The notes under the pieces are model-generated. The model saw only the letters and a list, made by a program, of their open reading frames with translations, was not told the origin of the DNA and searched no databases. Of a stretch of 64,000 bases of DNA, positions 45,179-53,909 are shown one piece after another. Source of the stretch: JBCDCY01 sp039180875. Lineage in GTDB: Bacteria; Pseudomonadota; Alphaproteobacteria; Rhodobacterales; Rhodobacteraceae. Location of the stretch: contig JBCDCY010000001.1 of the NCBI GenBank assembly GCA_039180875.1, forward strand, positions 806,001 to 870,000, given 5' to 3'. Within the stretch, counting starts at the first letter, position 1. Every line of letters starts with the position of its first letter. A program made the translations under genes and the position numbers.

Positions 45179-46018
45179 CTAGCTCTTCAGGCGAAAGCCC
45201 CGGGCCAGCCAGCGCCAGCAGAGCAGCCAGAGCCCGCCCGCCACCACGAGCGACAGCACAAGGCCGATCCAGGGCGAGGCGTCGGAGGTGCCGAGGATGC
45301 CGTGGCGAAAGCCGTCGATCAGGTAGAACACGGGATTGGCCGCGCTCAACCGCTGCATCGTCTCCGGCAGGACGGAGATCGAGTAGAACGTGCCCGAGAG
45401 GAAGCTGAGCGGCGTGACGATGAAGTTGGTGATCGCCGACATGTGGTCGAACTTCTCCGCCAGGATCGCTGCGGCGATGCCGGTGAGGGCGAAGATCAGG
45501 CTGCCGAGGAAGGCAAAGATCAATGCCCAGTGCGGCGCCGCGATACCGACGCCGGCCACCGGAAAGATCACTGCTCCCACGGTGAGCGCGACGAACAATC
45601 CGCGCGCCACGCCGCCGGCGACATAGCCCGCCAGGATCTCCGCCGGGGACAGGGGCGGCATCAGGGTGTCGACGATATTGCCCTGCACCTTGGCGATCAT
45701 GATGGAGGAGGAGGTGTTGGCGAAGGCGTTCTGGATCACCGTCATCATCAGGATGCCGGGGGCGAGGAAGGCGGTGAAGGAGACGCCCATCACCTCCCCC
45801 CGCCGGCTGGCGAGCGCCAGGGAGAACACCAGCATGAAGAGCGCGGCCGTGGCCATCGGGGCCAGGATCGTCTGGCTCCAGACGCTGGTGAAACGCCGGA
45901 TCTCGCGCATCGTCAGCGTGCTGAGCCCGACCCAATTCACTTGGCCGAAGCGGCGCGCGCCCATGGGCGGCAGCGCCTCGACCGCGGTTCTGAGCGATGA
46001 TTGATCCTGGTCCTGCAC
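45179..46018 (-). CDS. ABC-2 type transporter permease
   Basis: A 279-residue membrane protein with six hydrophobic segments and the ABC-2 pattern: NWVGLSTLTMREIRRF at the start, APGILMMTVIQNAFANTSSSIM in the second third and PLSFLSGTFYSISVLP then ANPVFYLIDGFRHG near the end. It resembles the NodJ/DrrB type of exporters. Two starts are possible, GTG at 46018 (preferred, AGAGGCGG upstream) and ATG at 45964. The partner ATPase is not next to it. It diverges from gcrA. Confidence 0.85.
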   Translation of the reverse strand: MQDQDQSSLRTAVEALPPMGARRFGQVNWVGLSTLTMREIRRFTSVWSQTILAPMATAALFMLVFSLALASRRGEVMGVSFTAFLAPGILMMTVIQNAFANTSSSIMIAKVQGNIVDTLMPPLSPAEILAGYVAGGVARGLFVALTVGAVIFPVAGVGIAAPHWALIFAFLGSLIFALTGIAAAILAEKFDHMSAITNFIVTPLSFLSGTFYSISVLPETMQRLSAANPVFYLIDGFRHGILGTSDASPWIGLVLSLVVAGGLWLLCWRWLARGFRLKS

Positions 46019-46039
46019 CGGTTCCGCCTCTCGCCCTCT

Positions 46040-46068
46040 CTTGTATCCCGAGGGGGGGGAGGTACAAT
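46040..46068 (+). promoter_or_regulatory. Candidate gcrA promoter with hairpin
   Basis: CTTGTA (46040-46045) and TACAAT (46063-46068) are spaced by 17 bases, a good -10 with a weak -35, about 85 bases before the gcrA start. The same bases form an inverted pair TTGTA...TACAA with TCCC/GGGA inside it and CTCTC/GAGAG outside, so the site could also bind a dimeric regulator. Confidence 0.35.
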
Positions 46069-46151
46069 AGCGCGCGAGAGGGGACTTCGGCGAGCGCCGT
46101 CGCTCTTCACCCTTTTCCGCCGTCCGGCAGCAATCGCGGGAGAAAGACCCT

Positions 46152-46742
46152 ATGTCTTGGAGTGAGGAGCGCGTCGAGGCGTTGAAAGCCATGTGGGCGG
46201 AGGGCCGGAGCGCGAGCCAGATCGCCAAGGAGTTGGGTGGCGTGACCCGGAATGCAGTGATCGGCAAGGTGCATCGGCTGGGCCTGTCGAACCGCGCCGC
46301 GGGCGCGGCGAAGCCGGCGGCCAAGGAAAAGACGGCAAAACCGGCGCAGGAGCCGGAGGCGATGGAACCGACGACGAGAACGGAGCGGACGCCGCCGGCC
46401 GCGGCAGAACCCGTGGCGGCGGAGACACCGAAGCCCCCGGTGCGGGAGCCGGCGCGCAAGATCCCCGTGCCCGGCCAGCCCCTGCCACCGCAACCGGCCC
46501 AGTCAGAGGTTAGCGCCGAGACGCTGGAAAACCTCGTGCGGTTCGAGAAGTCGGCCAAAAAGCTCTCGCTCCTGGAGCTGACGGAGCGGACCTGCAAATG
46601 GCCGATCGGCGATCCGGCGACGGACGAGTTCTGGTTCTGCGGCCATCCCTGCGCGCCCGGAAAGCCCTATTGCGAGACCCACGTGGCCATCGCCTTCCAG
46701 CCAATGTCGTCGCGCCGCGACCGCCGGCCGAGCAGCCGCTAA
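46152..46742 (+). CDS. gcrA: GcrA cell cycle regulator
   Basis: An alphaproteobacterial cell-cycle transcription factor that works with sigma-70 at promoters carrying CcrM-methylated GANTC sites. The 196-residue product begins with the DNA-binding domain MSWSEERVEALKAMWAEG ... ARNAVIGKVHRLGL-type pattern (here TRNAVIGKVHRLGL), continues with a Pro/Ala/Glu-rich linker of about 80 residues, and ends with the sigma-interacting domain containing CKWPIGDPATDEFWFCGHPC. The GGGAGAAAG site precedes the ATG. Adjacent argD-argF is the usual neighbourhood in the order. Confidence 0.95.
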   Translation: MSWSEERVEALKAMWAEGRSASQIAKELGGVTRNAVIGKVHRLGLSNRAAGAAKPAAKEKTAKPAQEPEAMEPTTRTERTPPAAAEPVAAETPKPPVREPARKIPVPGQPLPPQPAQSEVSAETLENLVRFEKSAKKLSLLELTERTCKWPIGDPATDEFWFCGHPCAPGKPYCETHVAIAFQPMSSRRDRRPSSR

Positions 46743-47051
46743 GGCGCTTTCCGTCCAGACTGCTGAACCGGCCCAAACCGAACGCGCAAAGACGTCGATG
46801 AAGCGCCTCTCTCGGACCTCACTCTGGCTGAGTGAGTCAGGTCGACATCCGCCCTTGGGCGACGCCCGCTCGAACGAAAGCCCCTCGCGCCGCGGGCGCG
46901 ACCAGCGAACGTCGGTCAGGAGGCAAAGGTTGTCCGCCCAGCCCAGGCGCGCTCGCCCCGCGCAACAGTTCCATGCGGAGCGCAGCGATCGCCACCCATC
47001 CGTTAGGCGCCGCGCCGCCGGATGGGTCGGGCGGCGCGGACGCCGGTGGGG
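46743..47051. other. Non-coding gap between gcrA and the SnoaL-like gene
   Basis: 309 bases without a convincing gene, between convergent ends. Two hairpins are visible: CTCACTC (46819-46825) with GAGTGAG (46831-46837), a perfect 7-base stem 77 bases after gcrA, and ACCCATCCG (46994-47002) with CGGATGGGT (47019-47027), whose loop holds a GGCGC-C-GCGCC palindrome. Neither has a T tract. They may end the two converging transcripts. One GANTC site (GAGTC) overlaps the first stem. Confidence 0.5.
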
Positions 47052-47429
47052 TTACATCGTGTAGAAGAACTCCTCCCGCACGATCTTGCCGTTCTTCACG
47101 GTGTAGACGCCGAACTCCTTCATGGCGCTGCGCTCACCCGATGCCTTGTGGGTCACGTCCATCTCGAAGATCACGCCGAAGCGGTCGTCGCCGTGCATGT
47201 AGGGGCCGTCGACCTCTCCACCATGCACCTCGAAATTCTCGTCCCACCACTGGTGCTTGCCGATGATGCCGTCGCGGCCGCTGGTCTCTACCCCGTCGGA
47301 GCCGGGCTGCGGCGCCGCCTCTACAGAGACCGCGTCAGCGGCATAAAGGTCGTTCAGGCCGGTGATCGTATCGCCGGTGCGGCAGTATTGGACGAGCTTG
47401 TCAGCAATCTCTCGCGTCGTGCTGGGCAT
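47052..47429 (-). CDS. SnoaL-like / NTF2-fold protein
   Basis: A 125-residue protein with the NTF2-like cone fold pattern: an N-terminal helix, ITGLNDLYAADAVSVEA, then GRDGIIGKHQWWDENFEVHG, and final beta strands (FGVYTVKNGKIVREEFFY). Such proteins bind small hydrophobic ligands or act as steroid-isomerase-like enzymes; no active residue can be fixed here. Start GTG at 47432 or ATG at 47429; the ATG is chosen. It is preceded by a GGGAGGG site and stands alone, about 90 bases from the next cassette. Confidence 0.75.
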   Translation of the reverse strand: MPSTTREIADKLVQYCRTGDTITGLNDLYAADAVSVEAAPQPGSDGVETSGRDGIIGKHQWWDENFEVHGGEVDGPYMHGDDRFGVIFEMDVTHKASGERSAMKEFGVYTVKNGKIVREEFFYTM

Positions 47430-47519
47430 CACACCCTCCCTGATTTTTGTTCACTCAATGTTCTCACGTTAACCGATTCGCAGCGACGACGCCAGGAAGA
47501 CGGATCATGCGTCTCAGAC

Positions 47520-48515
47520 CTATGTACCCGAAGCGCTCTGGCTCTCGGTCGGGTAGAGGATGGTCAGGGCGTCCGTCTCGAAATCGCGGAAGCTCTTCCG
47601 CCAATGCCGCCCGGGCCAGTGATAGCTGACCTCGCCCCGCGCCGGGGAGTAGGCGGCGGTGTAGAGCGTGCCGAAGCCCTGGTCGAAGGCCAGGGAGTAA
47701 AGCGGTGGCTTCAGGAAGGCGCCGACGAATTTCTCCGCCGTCTCGGGGTGCAGGGTGAGGCGCTGCAGGAGGTAGCGCTGGCGCTCCACCGTCGCGGTGC
47801 GGCGGGCGTGGCTTTTCCACTCCACCCGCTCCTGATGGTTGGTGGCGACGGCAGCATGGGTGATCAGCGCGGGCTTGTCGGGCGCGAGATAGGCCGTGGC
47901 GAAGTTGCGCTCCGCATCGAGGAGCGTGACGTTGTAGCTCATGTGGCAGGGCACGCGGCTGAGCACGTCGGTCGCCTGTCCCACCGTCTCACAGACCTGC
48001 AGGACGTAGCGCAGGATGAGCGGCACGCCGAAGCCGGTGCCGACCTCCTGCCGGCCGCCGAAGGTGAGCGAGACGGCGAGGCCCGCGTCATTGATCCCGT
48101 CCACCAGGCCGAAGAGCCCGTCCGAGGTGCCGATCACCTGCCGCCCCTGCCAGCCGGTTTTCAGCACCACCGCATCGAAGGCATTGGGGCTGTAGTCGTA
48201 GTTCCGCACCAGCAGCGGCGCGTCTCCGGGCCAGACCGCCTGGCTGCAGCCGGCGAGGTAGCGTGGCGGGCAGTAGAAGCTGAGGAAGCGGGCCTGCATG
48301 TCGCCGCCACCCGCCAGCACCGACAGCCGCTCGAACAGCGGGGTGATCTCCGGCATGTGCTGCTCGATGGCCCGGCGGCATTCCAGATAGGTGGGCCGGC
48401 CGGTCAATCCCTCCCGCATCCACCAGCGGGCATAGGCCGGCCAGTATTCCGCGAACAGGGCGGCCCAGCGCGGGCTGGGCATATCTTCGGAAAGGGCGCG
48501 AAAGGTGAGCGTCAC
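47520..48515 (-). CDS. C45-family autoproteolytic acyltransferase/hydrolase
   Basis: An Ntn-hydrolase of the acyl-CoA:6-aminopenicillanate acyltransferase group, about 331 residues. The predicted self-cleavage is at Gly89-Cys90 (LAGCSQAVW), Cys90 then being the N-terminal nucleophile. LLVRNYDYSPNAFDAVVL, GTSDGLFGLVDGINDAGLAVSLTFG and YNVTLLDAERNFATAY follow, as in that family. Such enzymes cleave or form amide bonds of N-acyl amines or peptides. The start is uncertain (GTG at 48515 preferred; the frame opens at a TTG at 48551). It is the last gene of a four-gene minus-strand cassette. Confidence 0.8.
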   Translation of the reverse strand: MTLTFRALSEDMPSPRWAALFAEYWPAYARWWMREGLTGRPTYLECRRAIEQHMPEITPLFERLSVLAGGGDMQARFLSFYCPPRYLAGCSQAVWPGDAPLLVRNYDYSPNAFDAVVLKTGWQGRQVIGTSDGLFGLVDGINDAGLAVSLTFGGRQEVGTGFGVPLILRYVLQVCETVGQATDVLSRVPCHMSYNVTLLDAERNFATAYLAPDKPALITHAAVATNHQERVEWKSHARRTATVERQRYLLQRLTLHPETAEKFVGAFLKPPLYSLAFDQGFGTLYTAAYSPARGEVSYHWPGRHWRKSFRDFETDALTILYPTESQSASGT

Positions 48516-48591
48516 GGACGCGTCATGCCGCAAGACGCCCGGGGATCGCAAGGGGCCCCGCGCATGCGATCCACGCTGGCCGCCGTAGTCG

Positions 48592-50043
48592 TCACATGAT
48601 CTTGAAGGCCGGATCCTCGAACGCCTGGGCCGAGGGCAGGGCCCGGGCGCGGTAGGCCGACTTGATGCCGGCGATCCAGCGTTTGGATTTCTCGGTCAGC
48701 CGGAAGCTCTTGGTCATCGAGCGGCCGCGGGTGACCAGGATGCCGAGATCGGCGCCTTCGTAGCGATAGTCGCCGACATTGGAGATGCGGAGGAAGAAGG
48801 CCTCGTCCTCCGTCTCCACCGCCCGGCGGTGATAGTCGAAGCGGTCGTAGACCACCTCGCCGTCGGGCAGCATCCGGTAGATGCCCGATTGCGGCGCCTC
48901 GGTGATGATGTCGACCGAGTCGTCCGTATGCTTGATCACCATCTGCGACCAGCTGTCGATCATGTCGGAGTCGGACCAGCGGGCGTTCAGCTCATCCACG
49001 TCCAGCTTGAACGGCTTCTTCGAGAACTCGAGCAGATGGAACAGGAAGAGCGGCGCATCGGCATGGGCGAAGGCCGCATGGTTGGTCATCGACGAGGCGC
49101 CGGTGATGCGCGGGTTCAACTCGCCGAGCCAGATGTCGTTGCTCTTCTTGTCGATCAGGAAATCCAGCTCGAAATAGCCGCGATAGCCCTCTTTCCGGAG
49201 TTGCTCGCCGAACTTGAAGGTGAGCTCCCGCGCCTTCTGCCGCTGTTTGGGGGAGAAGGCGGTGGAGAAAATCTCGTTGCCGCACCAGCCGCCGCGATAG
49301 GGGGTGAGCTCCTTGAAGCCCACGAGCTCCGTCATCAGCGGACCGACGATGGTCCCTTGGGAGGTAGCGCAGGCCTCGATGGCGGAGCCGCGGCAGTCGA
49401 TCCGCTTCATGATTTTGATCTCGCCCTGGCCGACGATCTCATGCTCGTGCTTGCGGAAATCGGCCTCCGACTTGATGAAGAAGGTGGTGTGGCCGCTGTC
49501 GCCGAAGGCCGATTGCAGCACCAGATCGGTGCCGATGCCGGCGCCTGTCGCCACCTCGACCAGATGGTCCCAATCCTTGACCTTCGAGAGGGTGTTCGGG
49601 ACCGAGGGCACGCCCGCCTTGTTGCCGACCCGCACCGTCTCGATCTTGTTGTCCATGGCGGTGCGAAGCTTGGCCTTCGGGAACCAGACCTCGCCGCCGA
49701 TTTCCTTGGCCAGCTTCTCCGTCGCTTCGTCGAACATCAGGAAGACGAATTTCGGCTTGCCGCCGCGGGCCTTGACGACGTCGATCACCTCCTTGTGCTG
49801 CAGGAGGTAGTTGTTGATGTCCTCGATCGACTGGAACTCGTCGTGGGGCATCTCGGACGGCACCAGCACGTTCGGATGCCGGCCGTCGAAGCAGTCCATA
49901 TAGCAGATGTACTTGAAATTCTTCACCCATTCGTCGAGCCCGAGCAGGTTGAAGTTGGTCGCCGAGACGAAATAGACCGGGTCGGCGTTGGTGTGGAAGA
50001 ACCGCCGGATCTCGGAGATGTTCTTGAGCGTCTTCTTCGGCAT
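48592..50043 (-). CDS. ATP-grasp domain ligase
   Basis: A 483-residue ATP-grasp protein. Residues about 125-330 hold the fold: a nucleotide-binding region (VPNTLSKVKDWDHLVE, DLVLQSAFGDSGHTTFF) and the metal-binding end FELDFLIDKKSNDIWLGELNPRITG with Glu308 and Asn310. It is often labelled biotin carboxylase-like, but there is no biotin carrier or carboxyltransferase gene. Enzymes with this layout join a carboxylate to an amine via an acyl phosphate. It lies between the decarboxylase (21 bases upstream) and the C45 hydrolase. The substrate is unknown. Confidence 0.82.
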   Translation of the reverse strand: MPKKTLKNISEIRRFFHTNADPVYFVSATNFNLLGLDEWVKNFKYICYMDCFDGRHPNVLVPSEMPHDEFQSIEDINNYLLQHKEVIDVVKARGGKPKFVFLMFDEATEKLAKEIGGEVWFPKAKLRTAMDNKIETVRVGNKAGVPSVPNTLSKVKDWDHLVEVATGAGIGTDLVLQSAFGDSGHTTFFIKSEADFRKHEHEIVGQGEIKIMKRIDCRGSAIEACATSQGTIVGPLMTELVGFKELTPYRGGWCGNEIFSTAFSPKQRQKARELTFKFGEQLRKEGYRGYFELDFLIDKKSNDIWLGELNPRITGASSMTNHAAFAHADAPLFLFHLLEFSKKPFKLDVDELNARWSDSDMIDSWSQMVIKHTDDSVDIITEAPQSGIYRMLPDGEVVYDRFDYHRRAVETEDEAFFLRISNVGDYRYEGADLGILVTRGRSMTKSFRLTEKSKRWIAGIKSAYRARALPSAQAFEDPAFKIM

Positions 50044-50064
50044 CGGTCGGGTCCCTCCCCAGGA

Positions 50065-52812
50065 TCAAGTGTTTTTGTGGCTCTCGAGCGCTTGCTTGGT
50101 AAAGACGCGCAGCCCCAGATCGGCGCGGTAGCCGTGGATCTCGCTCACGTCGAGGGCGCGCATGAAGGTCAGGATCTCGGGGCTGATGACCTGGCCCGGC
50201 ACCAGGATCGGAAAGCCCGGCGGATAGGGGATGATGAAGCTGGCGGAGACCAGCTCCTCCCCCTTCTCCAGCCGGTCGACTAGGGAGGCATCGAGGGTCA
50301 GGTAGTCGCAATTCTCCTCGTCATAGGCGAGGAAGAAGGCGGTGCGGATGTCGCCCTCCGGCGTCTGGTCGTCGCTGCGGAAGGCGTCGTGGAACCGGCT
50401 GAAATCCGGCAGCGGCGGCACGTGCTCGACCAGGGCGGCGACCCGGTTCTCGAACGAGCGCCGCTCCATCTTGGAGGCGTCGTCGAGCAGCTCCTCCAGA
50501 TCGTTGGCGATTTCGACCAGCACCTCGATCAGGTAGGCGACCGAGGACCGGGTGGTGCCGATATTGGTCATGAAGAGGACGGTGTTGCGGGAGGTCTTGT
50601 TGATCTGGATCCCGTATTTGTCCATCAGGATCTTGGTCTTGAACGTATCCCCGTCCCAGCCGGTGCCGCCGACCGCGAGGGTGACACGGGTGGGGTCGAG
50701 CACGAACTCGTCCTCGGCCCACATCTTCCATTTGTCGATCCAGCCCTCGTCGGGGTCGAAATACGCCTCGACCCCGCCGTCGCGGTACTCCTCCGGGATC
50801 AGCTCACGCAGGGTGAGGACGGTGAAGTACTTCTGCAGCAACGGATGGGTGCCGATCGCCCGGCGGATCGCCATGGCGCTTTCGACCTGGCGCTGCACGA
50901 ACTCGAACCCTTCGAGCTCCACCTGCCGCCGGCCGACGTCGAGCGAGGCGATGATCTGGTAGTTCGGCGAGGTCGAGGTGTGGGTCATGAAGGCTTCGTG
51001 AAACGACTGCTCGACCTCGCCTTTGAAGTCCTGGTCGTTGACGTGGATCATCGAGCCCTGGCGGAGCGAGGTCAGCGTCTTGTGCGTCGACTGGGTGGCG
51101 TAGGCCCGGACCCGGGCATCGGGTGGGGGGAGGAGCCGGGTGTTCAGCAGCGTCTCCTCATCCGCCCCCTTGAGCTCTTCCTGCTGCGCCTCCCACGCGG
51201 CGGCGGCGGCCGGGGTGCGCAGCGTCTCGCGCAAGGTGTTGGCGACGCCCATCGCCGTGCGTTGGCGGTAGGTGGGGGAGAAGCGGGCGAAGGCGAACCA
51301 GGCCTCGTCCCAAAGGAAGACCAGGTCCTTCTTGATGGCCAGGCATTCCTCCATCACCCGCTGCACGTTGTAGACCATGCCGTCGAAGGTGCAGTTGGTG
51401 AGCAGCACCATGCGCACCCGGTCGAGCTTGCCGGCGGCCTTCAGGCGCAGCAGTTGATGCTTGATCTCCCGCGTCGGCACGGCGCCGTACATCGAGTATT
51501 GATGCAGCGGATAGCTGTCCATGTAGACCACGCTCGCGCCCGCCAGGACCATGCCGTAGTGGTGCGACTTGTGGCAGTCGCGGTCGACCAGCACGATGTC
51601 GCCCGGCCGCACCAGGGCCTGCACCACGATCTTGTTGCAGGTCGACGTGCCGTTGGTGGCAAAGAACGTGTGCTTGGCCCCGAAGGCCCGGGCCGCCATG
51701 TCCTGGGCCTCTTTGATCGGGCCCCGCGGCTCCAGCAGGCTGTCGAGGCCGCCCGAGGTGGCGGAGGTCTCGGCCAGGAAGATGTTGGGCCCGTAGAAGG
51801 CGCCCATGTCCTGGATCCAGTGCGAGCGGGAGATCGACTTGCCCCGGCTGATCGGCATGGCGTGGAAGACGCCGGTCGGCTGCTTGGAATACTCCTTGAG
51901 CGCGGTGAAGAACGGCGTCTTATAGCGCCGGTTGACGCCCCGCAGGATGTTCAGATGCAGCTCGAGAAAGTCCTCCTGGTTGTAGAACACCCGGCGGCAT
52001 TTCCCAAGATCCAGCGCCGCGATGTCCTCGGCCGAGCGGTCGGTGACCAGATAGGCGTCGAGCTCCGGCCGGATCTTGGCGATCAGTCGGCAGGTCTCGG
52101 GCCCGTATTCGTAGGGCTCGAGGGCATCGACCTCCTCCGACTCCGCGATGTGGCTGAGATAGTGCTTCAGGATCGGCAGCTCGTCGCGGGACTTGAGCGT
52201 CAGGCCCGGGCGGACGACGACTGCCTGGACGTTGTGGTTGAAGAGGATGCCGATCAGCGCGTCTTCGAGCGAGGGGACGACCACCGGCTCGTAGATGAAC
52301 GGATCCTCGACCCGGCGCATGCGCTGCAGGCTGTGGCGGAGGAAGCGTTCCTGGTGCTCGGTCACATCATCGACGATCAGCACCTCGAAGTAGGGCCGGC
52401 CGAGCGCCCGGGCCTCGACCGCGAGCGTCGCCTCGTCCTCATAGTCCTCGCTGTCGACCTCCTCCGACGACAGGGGGATGCTGCGCCGCCGGTAAGCGCC
52501 GGAGGCCAGCGCCCGGGCGATCCGGCGTACGGAGATCGACAGATCCTCGACATTGCCGTGCTGCAACTGCCGGCGGAGATGCTCGAAGGCGGAGCGGCCG
52601 GGGAAGGCCCAGTAGTTCTCGATCGGCGCCAGCGCCTCGAACAGATCCTCGCAGGTCTTCAGCAGCTTCTTGCCCTGTCGGCCGTCGGCGCCGTGGCGGT
52701 GCAATCCCTCCGCCGCCTCGCGCAATGCGCTCCACCGGTCGGCGCGAAGCTGGGTGGCGCTGTAATAGTCGTGGATCGAGGGCAGTTTCCGCTCGCTCGA
52801 ATGGACGTTCAT
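50065..52812 (-). CDS. PLP-dependent Orn/Lys/Arg decarboxylase family enzyme
   Basis: A fold-type I decarboxylase of 915 residues, long for the usual 710-760. Residues 1-140 are an extra helical region; about 145-290 is a receiver-like wing domain (FEVLIVDDVTEHQERF ... VQAVVVRPGLTL); about 320-700 is the PLP domain with the Schiff-base lysine K578 in ATQSTHKTLTSLRQGSMIHV and DEAWFAFARF upstream; the C-terminal domain ends in an IPYPPGFPILVPGQVIS segment. It should convert a basic amino acid to an amine. The residue choice that separates arginine, lysine and ornithine cannot be read here. A GAGGAGAT site precedes the ATG. Confidence 0.88.
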   Translation of the reverse strand: MNVHSSERKLPSIHDYYSATQLRADRWSALREAAEGLHRHGADGRQGKKLLKTCEDLFEALAPIENYWAFPGRSAFEHLRRQLQHGNVEDLSISVRRIARALASGAYRRRSIPLSSEEVDSEDYEDEATLAVEARALGRPYFEVLIVDDVTEHQERFLRHSLQRMRRVEDPFIYEPVVVPSLEDALIGILFNHNVQAVVVRPGLTLKSRDELPILKHYLSHIAESEEVDALEPYEYGPETCRLIAKIRPELDAYLVTDRSAEDIAALDLGKCRRVFYNQEDFLELHLNILRGVNRRYKTPFFTALKEYSKQPTGVFHAMPISRGKSISRSHWIQDMGAFYGPNIFLAETSATSGGLDSLLEPRGPIKEAQDMAARAFGAKHTFFATNGTSTCNKIVVQALVRPGDIVLVDRDCHKSHHYGMVLAGASVVYMDSYPLHQYSMYGAVPTREIKHQLLRLKAAGKLDRVRMVLLTNCTFDGMVYNVQRVMEECLAIKKDLVFLWDEAWFAFARFSPTYRQRTAMGVANTLRETLRTPAAAAAWEAQQEELKGADEETLLNTRLLPPPDARVRAYATQSTHKTLTSLRQGSMIHVNDQDFKGEVEQSFHEAFMTHTSTSPNYQIIASLDVGRRQVELEGFEFVQRQVESAMAIRRAIGTHPLLQKYFTVLTLRELIPEEYRDGGVEAYFDPDEGWIDKWKMWAEDEFVLDPTRVTLAVGGTGWDGDTFKTKILMDKYGIQINKTSRNTVLFMTNIGTTRSSVAYLIEVLVEIANDLEELLDDASKMERRSFENRVAALVEHVPPLPDFSRFHDAFRSDDQTPEGDIRTAFFLAYDEENCDYLTLDASLVDRLEKGEELVSASFIIPYPPGFPILVPGQVISPEILTFMRALDVSEIHGYRADLGLRVFTKQALESHKNT

Positions 52813-52861
52813 CGCGGGATCTCCTCACTCTCGGCCGTGGGAGGCGCGGCTGCGCCCCGGC

Positions 52862-53830
52862 CTAGTCAGAGCCGGTCTTGCCGTGAAGCAGCGAAAAACT
52901 CTTGGGCGGCCCGGCCGGCGCCTCGCTGAAGCCGAGGGCGGTCCGCGGGTCGGCGGCGTTCAGGCCGCGGCCGGAGCGCTGTTTCGGCGTCTCCAGCGGG
53001 CCAAGGGTGTTGAGATAGGCATCCGCGCCGCTCGTGCGGTCGTAGACAGAGAACTCGGCCTCCCGGTCACGGAAGCTCTTTAGGACCTGGCCGAGGCCGC
53101 GCAGCCCTGTCTCGCGCTGGCGGCGCACCTGGTCGAGGTCGACCTCGATGGGGAACATATCCTCCTGCCCCGCCGACTGGTGCAGCACGGTGGCCGACGG
53201 GTCGATGACGAGGGAGCGGCCGACGCCCCCCGCGGCCAGGCCGTTCACGTCGAAGACGTAGCACTGAAACTGCGCCGCCGTGGCCCGGGCGATGGCAAGC
53301 TCCGCATCCCGGTCGGTGGTGCCGGTCAGCACCGGATGCAGCAGCACCTCGACCCCCTGGCTGGTCAATTGGCGCGTCGTCTCGGGAAACCAGATGTCGT
53401 AGCAGATCGAGAGGCCGAAGCGCCCGACCTCCGGCACGTCGAAGATGCAGAACTCCGTGCCGGCCGACACACCCGCCTCATAGGGGCGGAAAGGAAACAT
53501 CTTGGAGTATCGCGCCGCGATCTCCCCCTGGGGATTGATCACGACGGCGGTGTTGAAGATCCGCCCGTCTGCCACCCGCTCGAACATCGAGCCGGGGATC
53601 AGCCAGACGCCGAAGCGGCGCGCATCCTCCTGAAACTGTCCCAGCGCCTCGTTCGGAAAAGGCTGGGCGAAGCGGTCGAGGGGACCGAACGGCGCCAGCT
53701 CCGAGAACAGGACCATCTGCGTCCAAGGAAAGCGGGCCATCAGGATTTCGAGCCGGTGGCGCATCGCCTCGACATTCGATTGCAGGGCCGAGACGTGCAT
53801 CTGCACGCCTGCGATGGCGAAAGGGGTCAA
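52862..53830 (-). CDS. Nitrilase-superfamily carbon-nitrogen hydrolase
   Basis: A 322-residue amidase-type protein with the full E-K-C triad: Glu44 (LFSELAPFG), Lys110 (YSKMFPF) and Cys143 (SICYDIWFPE). Relatives hydrolyse N-carbamoylputrescine, aliphatic amides or deaminated glutathione. Placement in front of a basic-amino-acid decarboxylase makes an amine-related amide a reasonable guess. The start is a TTG at 53830 with GGAG nine bases upstream; the next ATG would remove the first beta strand. The last 55 residues are a non-conserved tail. First gene of the cassette. Confidence 0.85.
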   Translation of the reverse strand: MTPFAIAGVQMHVSALQSNVEAMRHRLEILMARFPWTQMVLFSELAPFGPLDRFAQPFPNEALGQFQEDARRFGVWLIPGSMFERVADGRIFNTAVVINPQGEIAARYSKMFPFRPYEAGVSAGTEFCIFDVPEVGRFGLSICYDIWFPETTRQLTSQGVEVLLHPVLTGTTDRDAELAIARATAAQFQCYVFDVNGLAAGGVGRSLVIDPSATVLHQSAGQEDMFPIEVDLDQVRRQRETGLRGLGQVLKSFRDREAEFSVYDRTSGADAYLNTLGPLETPKQRSGRGLNAADPRTALGFSEAPAGPPKSFSLLHGKTGSD

Positions 53831-53909
53831 AGTATGCGGCTCCGGTGGTGAGGACGGCTGCGCCCGGCTGGGGCGGCGGTTGGGGAAGGCGGCATGCGGT
53901 CTGGTCTGT

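Noticed and set aside
45057..46067. A 737-residue fusion of ArgD with upstream sequence
   Set aside because: The extra part is antisense-type composition over the ABC permease; GTG 45056 has a good ribosome site and the normal ArgD N-terminus.
46743..47051. A small gene or tRNA in the gap after gcrA
   Set aside because: No cloverleaf, no ribosome site followed by a frame with non-random composition; only two hairpins are seen.
48592..50043. Biotin carboxylase
   Set aside because: It has only an ATP-grasp fold; no biotin carrier domain or carboxyltransferase gene is nearby, and the size and context fit an amide ligase better.
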